Positions 1 through 5,389 of a stretch of DNA of 7,284 nt are shown one piece after another. Source of the stretch: Collinsella sp. (GTDB lineage: Bacteria > Actinomycetota > Coriobacteriia > Coriobacteriales > Coriobacteriaceae); assembly GCA_022713905.1 (NCBI GenBank), contig JAIHTM010000129.1, positions 1 through 7,284 of the forward strand, written 5' to 3'. The notes beneath the pieces are model-generated. The model did not search any database, had not been told where the DNA came from, and saw nothing but the letters and a program-made list of their open reading frames with translations. A program made the position numbers and the translations under genes. The stretch's first letter is position 1. Every line of letters begins with the position of its first letter.

Positions 1-579
1 CCCATCACCGATGTGCGCATTACGCTCACAGGTGGTCGCGCGCATGCCAAACACACCGAGGGCGGCGATTTTCGCCAGGCCACGTACCGCGCGATTCGCC
101 AGGGGCTCATGCAGGCGCGTGAAGCCGGCGCGGCGGTGCTGTTGGAGCCGTGGTATCGCTTTGAGCTCGAGGTGCCGGGGGAGTGCGTGGGCCGGGCGCT
201 CTCGGATGCCACGCGCATGGGTGCCGAGTACGAGCCGCCGGCGATGGCGGGGGACCGGGCGAAGCTTGTGGGTCGCGTGCCGGCATCTGAGGTGCAGGAT
301 TACGCGCTGGAGGTGGCTGCCTACACGAGCGGTCGCGGACATCTGTACCTGGAGTTCGCCGGCTATGCGGCTTGTCATGATGCCGAGCGCGTCATCGAGA
401 CTGCCGCCTATGAGCCAGAGGCCGATCTGCCCAACACGCCCGATTCGGTCTTTTGCTCTCACGGCGCCGGTTACACGGTCAAATGGTGCGACGTCCCCGC
501 CGCAGCGCACGTAAAGGTCGATCCCGCCACCTTTCGCCCCTGGCGAGCAGCAGACGCGGAGTTTTTCGGCCACATGTAA
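1..579 (+). CDS. TetM/TetO-like ribosomal protection GTPase, C-terminal part (5' end outside window)
   Basis: The reading frame is open from base 1 to the TAA at 577-579 (192 residues), so the true start lies upstream; the GTG at 13 is only an internal Val. The residues resemble the end of EF-G-type factors of the TetM/TetO group. Domain IV comes first (PITDVRITLTGG, then GGDFRQA), followed by the domain V pattern LLEPWYRFELEVPGE, aligning with TetM LLEPYLSFKIYAPQE, and a YTSGRG segment aligning with the TetM FTNGRS segment. The tail (TPDSVFCSHGAGYTVKW) is typical, from memory, of the TetM-like factors of gut Firmicutes rather than classical TetM. The family binds the ribosomal A-site region with GTP and, in true Tet proteins, releases tetracycline. 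The GTPase domain is not visible here. The TetM SPV loop tip is absent (aligned as AKH), so drug resistance is uncertain; a general translation factor is the alternative. A palindrome begins on the last base of the stop codon. Confidence 0.85.
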   Translation, partial: PITDVRITLTGGRAHAKHTEGGDFRQATYRAIRQGLMQAREAGAAVLLEPWYRFELEVPGECVGRALSDATRMGAEYEPPAMAGDRAKLVGRVPASEVQDYALEVAAYTSGRGHLYLEFAGYAACHDAERVIETAAYEPEADLPNTPDSVFCSHGAGYTVKWCDVPAAAHVKVDPATFRPWRAADAEFFGHM

Positions 580-600
580 CAAAGGGACAGCCCCTTTGTC
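579..600. repeat. REP-like palindrome, copy 1 (inverted relative to copy 2)
   Basis: ACAAAGGG (579-586) and CCCTTTGT (592-599) form an 8-bp stem around the 5-base loop ACAGC. The 21-base unit 579-599 is the exact reverse complement of the centre of the palindrome at 4300-4334, so one dispersed element is present twice in opposite orientations. It starts on the last base of the upstream stop codon and could act as a terminator, but no T-run follows the stem. Short palindromes with a GGGACAG-type centre in Firmicutes and Actinobacteria resemble REP elements moved by RAYT transposases; this comparison is from memory. Confidence 0.75.
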
Positions 601-608
601 ATATGCTA

Positions 609-638
609 TTGGTATAACTCGGTACAAGTTGGTATAAC
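609..638 (+). promoter_or_regulatory. Likely promoter of the AAA+/UvrA2 operon
   Basis: TTGGTA (609-614) as -35 and TATAAC (633-638) as -10 are 18 bp apart. The -10 is preceded by TGG, giving an extended -10 (TGN-TATAAC). The same extended -10 occurs 20 bp earlier at 613-618, so a tandem second start is possible. Transcription from about 645 would leave a leader of roughly 28 bases containing the Shine-Dalgarno GAGGAGG at 661-667. Because the -10 lies within the 10-bp repeats, a protein bound there would compete with RNA polymerase. Confidence 0.45.
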
Positions 639-640
639 TA
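611..640 (+). repeat. Three tandem 10-bp repeats upstream of the AAA+ gene
   Basis: GGTATAACT at 611-619 recurs exactly at 631-639, and the decamer between them (GGTACAAGTT, 621-630) is a diverged copy, so the spacing is exactly 10 bp, one helical turn. This places identical sites on one DNA face, as expected for a cooperative repressor or activator. The third copy also continues into a GGTA-N7-TACC dyad (631-645). No regulator gene adjoins, so the binding protein is unknown. The array coincides with the likely promoter. Confidence 0.6.
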
Positions 641-672
641 TTACCGGGGTTTGCCAATCCGAGGAGGCCGAC

Positions 673-1791
673 ATGAATCCAAATCCCTTTAAGCCCACGG
701 CTGGCAAGCGGCCTCCGATACTCATCGGCCGCGAGTCGGTCATCGAAGATTTCGAGGAAGGACTCGATAACGGCGCCGGAGCGCCGGGCAGGCTCATGCT
801 CATTACGGGAAACCGCGGTTGCGGCAAGACGGTTCTCCTGCGGGAGCTGCAACGTCTAGCCAATGAGCGCGGATGGGCGGTTGTCTCCGATTCCGCTTCG
901 CTTGGCTTATGCGACCGCTTGGCCGATGCACTTCGCTCGAATAAACTCGTTGCGACGTCAATGGAACTCGGTCCATCATTCGGGCGCATGTCGGTCGAGG
1001 CGGCGCGTGCAAAGGGTGAAACGCTGCGCGGGCTGGTCAACGAGCGCCTTAAGAAGCTCGATCCAGGCAAAGGCATGCTGTTTGCGATTGACGAGGCACA
1101 ATCGGCGTCTATCGAGGAGCTGGCGGCCCTTGCCGTTCTCTATCAGCAGGTGCTCGGAGACCAGGATGCCACGGGCTTGTCCGATAGCGACCAGCGCGGT
1201 CTTGCGCTGGTGTTTGCCGGCTTACCCAGTATGGTTGACGATCTGCTCGAAGAGCCGAGCGTGACGTTTTTGCGGCGTGCCCAGCAGCGTACGCTGGGGG
1301 CGATTTCTTTGCCCAAGGTGCGCGATTCATATATCCAGACGGTCAAAAACGCTGGTCTTTACGTTGACGCGGGGACGGCTGATCTTGCGGCACACAAGAG
1401 CATGGGGCATCCCTATATGGTTCAGCTGGTGGGATATTACATGTGGCGGTCTGCCATTCGGCGTGACTCGCAGGTCATTGAAGAGCGCGATGTCGAGGAT
1501 GGCCATGCGGATGCCATCTCCGAGTTCTATGAAGCGGTCGACGCGCCCCTGTATTACGGATTGCGCAGCCCACAGCGCCTCTTTATTGAAGCCATGGCGG
1601 CTGACGAGGGCAAGCCGACGCGCATGGCGGATATCATTGAGCGTTGCGATCGTACCCAAAGCTGGGCGAGTAAATATCGCGCAAGCTTGATTCGCGAGCG
1701 CGTCATCGAGGCTGCCGGATACGGCCTCGTCCGGTTTGCCGTGCCCATGCTGGGCGCGTACGTTCGCGATCGAGTTTTATGGCATGAGTAG
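673..1791 (+). CDS. AAA+/STAND-like ATPase with C-terminal winged-helix-like region
   Basis: A 372-residue ATP-binding protein. The ATG at 673 follows GAGGAGG (661-667) at 5 bases, which fixes the start. Visible motifs: IGRE (18-21), the usual entry to AAA_16/Orc1-Cdc6-like domains; Walker A GNRGCGKT (46-53); Walker B MLFAIDE (135-141, with acidic D140 and E141); a sensor-1-like strand LALVFAGLPS (177-186); arginines at 201, 202 and 206 that could include an arginine finger; and GHPYMVQL (245-252), a GxP motif typical of STAND/MoaR-like ATPases. Residues about 295-366 look like a winged-helix domain. It has no signal peptide or membrane segment, so it is cytoplasmic. The family uses ATP-driven conformational change on DNA or protein partners; the substrate here is unknown. 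Its last 8 bases overlap the UvrA-like gene, so the two products may work together. Alternatives include a transposition-helper ATPase (TniB/ExeA-like) or an anti-phage sensor. Confidence 0.85.
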   Translation: MNPNPFKPTAGKRPPILIGRESVIEDFEEGLDNGAGAPGRLMLITGNRGCGKTVLLRELQRLANERGWAVVSDSASLGLCDRLADALRSNKLVATSMELGPSFGRMSVEAARAKGETLRGLVNERLKKLDPGKGMLFAIDEAQSASIEELAALAVLYQQVLGDQDATGLSDSDQRGLALVFAGLPSMVDDLLEEPSVTFLRRAQQRTLGAISLPKVRDSYIQTVKNAGLYVDAGTADLAAHKSMGHPYMVQLVGYYMWRSAIRRDSQVIEERDVEDGHADAISEFYEAVDAPLYYGLRSPQRLFIEAMAADEGKPTRMADIIERCDRTQSWASKYRASLIRERVIEAAGYGLVRFAVPMLGAYVRDRVLWHE

Positions 1792-4297
1792 GGTGATAAA
1801 GGTGACGGAACAGAAGATGAGCCCGCAGGCTATCGAGGTACGCGGCGCGCGCGTCCATAACCTCAAGGACATCGATATCGATATTCCGCTGGGAAAGCTT
1901 GTGGGCATTGCCGGCGTGTCGGGTTCGGGCAAGAGTTCGCTGGCGCTGGGGGTTCTTTATGCCGAGGGCTCGCGCCGTTACCTGGAGGCGCTCAGCACCT
2001 ATACCCGCCGTCGCCTGACGCAGGCCGAGCACGCTCAGGTGGATGAGGTATTGCACGTGCCGGCGGCACTCGCATTGCATCAGCGCCCCAGCGTGCCGGG
2101 TGTGCGCTCGACCTTTGGCACCATGACCGAGCTCAACAATAGCCTGCGTCTGCTCTTTAGCCGTTGCGCCCATCACGTGTGCTCGCATTGCGGGGCACGC
2201 GTGGAGCCGAGCCTTAACGTTGCCGCAGGCCTGTCGCTCACGTGCCCTGCATGCGGCCGCGAGTTCTACGCGCCGAGTGCCGAGGATTTGGCTTTCAATA
2301 GCGGCGGTGCATGTCCCACATGTGGCGGCACCGGTGTCATGCGCGAGGTAGACGAGGCGAGCTTGGTGCCCGACGAGTCAAAGACTATCAACGAAGGCGC
2401 GGTGCTTCCCTGGGGTACGCTCATGTGGGATCTGATGAAGCAGGTGGCAGGTGAGATGGGCGTGCGCACCGACGTGCCGTTTAACCAGCTCACGCCTCAA
2501 GAGCGCGACATCGTGTTCCACGGCCCGGCGGTTAAAAAGCACATTCTCTACGTTCCCAAAAACGGCGAGGGTGCCACGCCGCTCGACTTCACCTATTACA
2601 ACGCCGTCTATACCGTCGAGAATGCGCTCGCCAAGGTTAAGGACGACAAGGGCCTAAAACGCGTTGCGCGCTTTTTGCGCGAGGGAGCATGCCGCGATTG
2701 CGGCGGCACGCGTCTCTCCGAGGCTGCGCGCCAGCCCCAGGTGCGCGGTATCAATCTGGCGCAGGCCGCGGCCATGACGCTGGGCGAGGCGATTGAGTGG
2801 GTGCGCGGGGTGCCCGCATCCTTGCCGCCCGAGATGCGGCCCATGGCGACGGATATCTGCGATTCGTTTTTGAGCGTGGCCCGTCGTCTGGTCGACCTGG
2901 GTCTCGATTACCTTTCACTCGACCGCGCTGGTGCCACGCTCTCCACGGGTGAGCGCCAGCGCGTTCAGCTCGCCCGCGTGGTGCGCAACCGATCGACGGG
3001 CGTGCTCTATGTGCTGGACGAGCCTTCGATCGGCTTACATCCCGCCAATGTCGACGGCTTGGTGGGCGTGATGCGCGATCTGGTGGATGACGGCAACACC
3101 GTGGTTGTTGTCGACCACGATACGCGCGTACTGGCGGAAGCCGACTATCTGGTCGAGATGGGCCCCGTTGCCGGAGCAGGCGGCGGCAGTGTAATCGCCG
3201 CTGGTACGGTAGACGAGGTCGAGCAATCGCAGGGCAGCCGTATCGCGCCGTTTTTGCGCGCCGAGCTCAAGCGCTTGCGTCCGCAGGTGACTGACGACGA
3301 AATGTTCGAACAGGGACATATCCGCATGGCAACCGATGCCATCCATACCGTCAAGCCGCTCGAGGTTGATATCCCGCGCGGCCGCCTTGTCGCGGTAACG
3401 GGCGTTTCGGGTTCGGGTAAGACGACGCTCGTGCTCGAGACGCTCATTCCTGCACTTAAGGCGCAGGCAGCTGGCGAGCGCTTGCCGGGGCACGTGCGTT
3501 GGGTCGATGCCGAGGGCATTGGCCGCGCAAATCTGATTGACGCTACGCCCATCGGCGCCAACGTACGCTCGACGGTAGCGACCTATGCCGACATTCATGA
3601 CGAGCTGCGCCGCGCCTTCGCCCGTACGCCCGATGCTAAGGCAGCCGGCTACAAGGCGGGCGCCTTTAGCTACAACACCGGCGCCTTGCGCTGCCCTACG
3701 TGTGACGGCACGGGCTCGATATCGCTCGACGTGCAGTTTTTGCCCGACGTCGAGATCATCTGCCCGGCATGCCGCGGCTCACGTTATGCAGACGCGGCTT
3801 CGCATATCCATCGCGAGGGCAAGGACGGGAGCTTGCTTACGTTGCCGCAGCTCATGGACATGAGTGTGGACGAGGCCCTCGACGCCACGGTGGGACTCAA
3901 GAAAGTCCAGGCGCGCTTGCAGACCTTGCATGACCTGGGCTTGGGCTATCTCACGCTCGGTGAGCCCACGCCGGCGCTTTCGGGCGGCGAGGCACAGCGT
4001 CTTAAGCTTGCGAGCGAGATGGGTCGCGTGCAGGATGATGCCGTGTTTGTGTTTGACGAGCCCACGATCGGCCTGCATCCGCTCGATGTTCAGGTACTGT
4101 TGAACGTGTTTGACGGCCTCGTTGCCAAGGGCGCCACGGTTATCGTGATCGAGCACGACCTCGACCTTATCCGTAACGCCGATTACGTGATCGACATGGG
4201 CCCGGGCGGTGGCGATGCGGGCGGGCAAATCGTCTGCGCCGGCACGCCGGGCGACATCGCGGCCTGCTCCGCAAGCATCACCGGCCGCTACCTATAA
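1784..4297 (+). CDS. UvrA2-type (class II) UvrA-like ABC ATPase
   Basis: A protein of 837 residues, about 100 shorter than canonical UvrA. It has two ABC ATPase halves: Walker A GVSGSGKS (44-51) and GVSGSGKT (540-547), Walker B VLDEPSIGLH (410-419) and VFDEPTIGLH (756-765), and switch histidines H445 and H791. Zinc motif 1 is C154/C157 with C177/C180; zinc motif 2, C637/C640 with C660/C663, keeps the canonical 19-residue gap. The stretch between C136 and C154 is only 17 residues, where normal UvrA holds the UvrB-binding domain, so that domain is absent. The first signature reads LSTGE (386-390) instead of LSGGE; the second is canonical (732-736). UvrA2 proteins bind damaged or drug-modified DNA, and relatives such as DrrC give drug tolerance, without UvrB recruitment. 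The ATG at 1784 overlaps the preceding stop (ATGAGTAG), suggesting coupling, but it has no good SD. ATG 1817 (826 residues) or GTG 1802 are alternatives. Confidence 0.9.
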   Translation: MSRVIKVTEQKMSPQAIEVRGARVHNLKDIDIDIPLGKLVGIAGVSGSGKSSLALGVLYAEGSRRYLEALSTYTRRRLTQAEHAQVDEVLHVPAALALHQRPSVPGVRSTFGTMTELNNSLRLLFSRCAHHVCSHCGARVEPSLNVAAGLSLTCPACGREFYAPSAEDLAFNSGGACPTCGGTGVMREVDEASLVPDESKTINEGAVLPWGTLMWDLMKQVAGEMGVRTDVPFNQLTPQERDIVFHGPAVKKHILYVPKNGEGATPLDFTYYNAVYTVENALAKVKDDKGLKRVARFLREGACRDCGGTRLSEAARQPQVRGINLAQAAAMTLGEAIEWVRGVPASLPPEMRPMATDICDSFLSVARRLVDLGLDYLSLDRAGATLSTGERQRVQLARVVRNRSTGVLYVLDEPSIGLHPANVDGLVGVMRDLVDDGNTVVVVDHDTRVLAEADYLVEMGPVAGAGGGSVIAAGTVDEVEQSQGSRIAPFLRAELKRLRPQVTDDEMFEQGHIRMATDAIHTVKPLEVDIPRGRLVAVTGVSGSGKTTLVLETLIPALKAQAAGERLPGHVRWVDAEGIGRANLIDATPIGANVRSTVATYADIHDELRRAFARTPDAKAAGYKAGAFSYNTGALRCPTCDGTGSISLDVQFLPDVEIICPACRGSRYADAASHIHREGKDGSLLTLPQLMDMSVDEALDATVGLKKVQARLQTLHDLGLGYLTLGEPTPALSGGEAQRLKLASEMGRVQDDAVFVFDEPTIGLHPLDVQVLLNVFDGLVAKGATVIVIEHDLDLIRNADYVIDMGPGGGDAGGQIVCAGTPGDIAACSASITGRYL

Positions 4298-4299
4298 CC

Positions 4300-4334
4300 G
4301 AATGTGACAAAGGGGCTGTCCCTTTGTCACATTC
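4300..4334. repeat. REP-like palindrome, copy 2 (15-bp perfect stem)
   Basis: GAATGTGACAAAGGG (4300-4314) and its exact complement (4320-4334) enclose the loop GCTGT. It starts three bases after the UvrA2 stop at 4295-4297. The central 21 bases are the reverse complement of copy 1 at 579-599. The stem is strong enough to stop transcription or protect mRNA 3' ends, but no T-run follows (CGGCAAAG), so a simple intrinsic terminator is not the best reading. Repetition of the same element in the same window favours a dispersed REP-type element that may double as a transcript end. Confidence 0.85.
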
Positions 4335-4370
4335 CGGCAAAGACTGTCGGCATCACGGTTTTCTGTTTCG

Positions 4371-4450
4371 GTTAATTCTGGTTAAAGGCAGTTAATTTCA
4401 GTTAAAAGCAGTTAATTCTGGTTAAAAACGGTTAATTACAGTTAAAAGCC
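4371..4450 (+). repeat. Eight-unit 10-bp-phased GTTAA array
   Basis: Eight consecutive 10-bp units all begin with GTTAA, at 4371, 4381, 4391, 4401, 4411, 4421, 4431 and 4441, with no insertion or deletion. Odd units follow GTTAATTNYR and even units GTTAAARRCN, so a 20-bp two-unit period is superimposed; units 1 and 5 are identical. The array ends 142 bases before the recombinase ATG. Ten-bp spacing puts every pentamer on the same DNA face, as in cooperative protein binding sites or phased A-tract bending. Because 10 is not a multiple of 3, TAA cycles through all + frames, and TTAAC on the other strand does the same, so nothing can be translated through it. The ligand is unknown; the serine recombinase or a host regulator are candidates. 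Confidence 0.9.
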
Positions 4451-4462
4451 AGCGCGTTGTCG

Positions 4463-4486
4463 GCACAGCGCTTGAATAGCTTGTGC
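4463..4486. repeat. Short bulged dyad downstream of the GTTAA array
   Basis: GCACAGC (4463-4469) pairs with GCTTGTGC (4479-4486) with one bulged base, around a 9-base loop. It sits between the array and the recombinase start and overlaps the first base group of the candidate -35 (4472-4477). It could be an operator half-site pair or chance. Confidence 0.3.
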
Positions 4487-4500
4487 CTGAGGGCCAAAAT
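4472..4500 (+). promoter_or_regulatory. Weak candidate promoter for the serine recombinase
   Basis: TTGAAT (4472-4477) and CAAAAT (4495-4500) match -35 and -10 at 4 of 6 positions each with a 17-bp spacer. This begins 22 bases after the GTTAA array, so proteins bound to the array would lie just upstream of polymerase, a position suited to activation or occlusion. TATAGT at 4533-4538 is an alternative -10, but I see no good -35 for it. Confidence 0.3.
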
Positions 4501-4506
4501 GACCTC

Positions 4507-4547
4507 AGCCCATTCGCGAAATTTGCACGCCCTATAGTGAGTGGGCT
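4507..4547. repeat. Inverted repeat around an alternative -10 in the recombinase leader
   Basis: AGCCCA (4507-4512) and TGGGCT (4542-4547) are exact inverted copies, and the next four inner positions pair as well if two G-T wobbles are allowed. The arms enclose the palindrome TTCGCGAA (4513-4520) and TATAGT (4533-4538). A 41-bp dyad placed in front of a recombinase gene could be an operator or part of a recombination site. There is no T-run, and it lies before the gene, so it is not a terminator for it. Confidence 0.35.
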
Positions 4548-4592
4548 CTCGTTTGAGCCGATGCTGCCAGGAGGCGGCCGATAGGGGCAATT

Positions 4593-5228
4593 ATGGACAA
4601 TCGAATCTTTGGGTATGCGCGTGTCTCTTCCGCGGACCAGAACTTGGACCGCCAGCTAGATGCATTGGGAAGGTTCCCCGTTCAGCGGGACCAGATTTAC
4701 GCTGACAAGGCGAGCGGCAAGGACTTCAAGCGTCCCCAGTACCAGCGTCTTCTTCGCAGATTGCGCGAGGGCGACGTTCTCGTGATTAAAAGTATTGATC
4801 GATTGGGTCGCAATTATCGTGAAGTCCTCGATGAATGGCGACACATCACGGTGGATAGGCGCGCTGCCATCGTGGTGCTCGATATGCCGTTACTCGATAC
4901 GCGCGAGCAGCCCGATGGCATTACTGGAACGTTCATGGCTGATCTGGTCCTCCAGATCTTGAGCTACGTAGCGCAGCTGGAGCGCGAAAACATCAAGCAG
5001 CGCCAGGCGGAGGGTATCGCGTCGGCGCGTCTGCGGGGTGTGAGATTTGGGAGACCAGCGCTCGAACGCCCGGATAGCTACCGCGATGTCATTAAATCAT
5101 TCGAAGGAGGTGAGGTTACGAGACAAGAAGCCGCAATGCTTTTGAACGTTAGCGCATCGACGTTTGATCGTTGGAGACGGGCGGACGCGAACGGATATGA
5201 CCGTTCGCCGTCTGTCCGTACTCTTTAG
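4593..5228 (+). CDS. Small serine recombinase (resolvase/invertase family)
   Basis: A 211-residue recombinase of the Hin/Gin/Tn3-resolvase group, near the usual 180-210 length. FGYARVSS (6-13) gives R10 and nucleophile S12, which attacks DNA and forms a phosphoserine link. SIDRLGR (67-73) supplies the active-site arginines R70 and R73. The 114-145 stretch (FMADLVLQILSYVAQLEREN and beyond) is the dimerisation E-helix. GRPALERP (153-160) is the arm entering the minor groove, and residues 161-196 form the C-terminal HTH (TRQEAAMLLNVSASTFDRW). All catalytic residues are present, so it looks intact. ATG 4593 is preceded by AGGGG (4583-4587); the stronger AGGAGG at 4569-4574 is 18 bases away, too far to serve it. 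Neighbours are a phased GTTAA array upstream and direct repeats downstream. No inverted-repeat-bounded invertible segment with clear dix-like sites was found, so whether it inverts, resolves or integrates is open. Confidence 0.92.
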   Translation: MDNRIFGYARVSSADQNLDRQLDALGRFPVQRDQIYADKASGKDFKRPQYQRLLRRLREGDVLVIKSIDRLGRNYREVLDEWRHITVDRRAAIVVLDMPLLDTREQPDGITGTFMADLVLQILSYVAQLERENIKQRQAEGIASARLRGVRFGRPALERPDSYRDVIKSFEGGEVTRQEAAMLLNVSASTFDRWRRADANGYDRSPSVRTL

Positions 5229-5236
5229 CTAGACAT

Positions 5237-5248
5237 TTTGACGAGGGG
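5237..5248 (+). repeat. 12-bp direct repeat, copy 1
   Basis: TTTGACGAGGGG occurs here, 8 bases after the recombinase stop, and again at 5343-5354 in the same orientation, 106 bases apart start to start. The pair bounds nearly the whole gap between recombinase and lipoprotein. It could mark an inserted or excisable segment, or paired binding sites; TTGACG within it is also -35-like. Confidence 0.7.
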
Positions 5249-5280
5249 AGTTTATTGCACAGGGTCCACTCCTTCCCTCG
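5242..5280 (+). terminator. Possible hairpin terminator of the recombinase gene
   Basis: CGAGGG (5242-5247) pairs with CCCTCG (5275-5280), then GAGT (5248-5251) with ACTC (5268-5271), leaving a 3-base bulge (5272-5274) and a 16-base loop. It begins 14 bases after the stop. No T-run follows (GTGTTTATCC), so termination is uncertain; it may be an operator or a recombination-site dyad, since its left arm is inside repeat copy 1. Confidence 0.35.
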
Positions 5281-5306
5281 GTGTTTATCCAGTTCACGCC
5301 CTTGAA

Positions 5307-5347
5307 TCAAATAGTGCCACCGCGTCGCCAATTCGTCTGCTATTTGA
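5307..5347. repeat. Inverted repeat overlapping 12-bp repeat copy 2
   Basis: TCAAATAG (5307-5314) and CTATTTGA (5340-5347) are exact inverted copies separated by 25 bases. The right arm runs into the TTTGACGAGGGG repeat. The 41-bp outer span equals that of the dyad at 4507-4547, although the arm sequences differ, so the match may be chance. An operator for the lipoprotein gene or a recombinase site are both possible. Confidence 0.4.
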
Positions 5348-5354
5348 CGAGGGG
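5343..5354 (+). repeat. 12-bp direct repeat, copy 2
   Basis: Second exact copy of TTTGACGAGGGG. It lies just in front of an ATG (5357) that would give it only 2 bases of spacing as a Shine-Dalgarno, too close to be the usual ribosome site. This helps reject that ATG as the lipoprotein start. Confidence 0.7.
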
Positions 5355-5389
5355 CTATGAGTCGTAACGTCAATCGAAGGGAAATAACC

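Noticed and set aside
1736..1783. Upstream TTG start for the UvrA-like protein adding 16 residues
   Set aside because: Those residues (MPCPCWARTF...) overlap the AAA+ gene in another frame, do not match any UvrA N-terminus, and have no ribosome site; ATG 1784 or 1817 fits better.
3035..3598. Reverse-strand ORFs inside the UvrA2 gene, also 1703-2188, 2608-2844, 3145-3561 and 3779-4228
   Set aside because: They lie opposite a recognised protein in GC-rich DNA, where antisense frames stay open by codon bias; none shows recognisable motifs.
4300..4334. Classical intrinsic terminator
   Set aside because: The stem is strong but no T-run follows, and the same core recurs elsewhere in the window, so it is listed as a dispersed palindrome.
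4371..4450. CRISPR array reading of the GTTAA repeats
   Set aside because: Unit length is 10 bp with no spacers, and no cas gene is present.
5103..5111. AAGGAGGTG inside the recombinase gene as an internal ribosome site
   Set aside because: No in-frame or out-of-frame start at suitable spacing gives more than a few residues; it simply encodes the EGGEV turn before the HTH.
5357..5389. ATG 5357 as lipoprotein start
   Set aside because: The GAGGGG before it is only 2 bases away, and the added 11 residues would lengthen the basic n-region; GTG 5390 has a well-spaced GAAGGGA and a standard lipoprotein signal.
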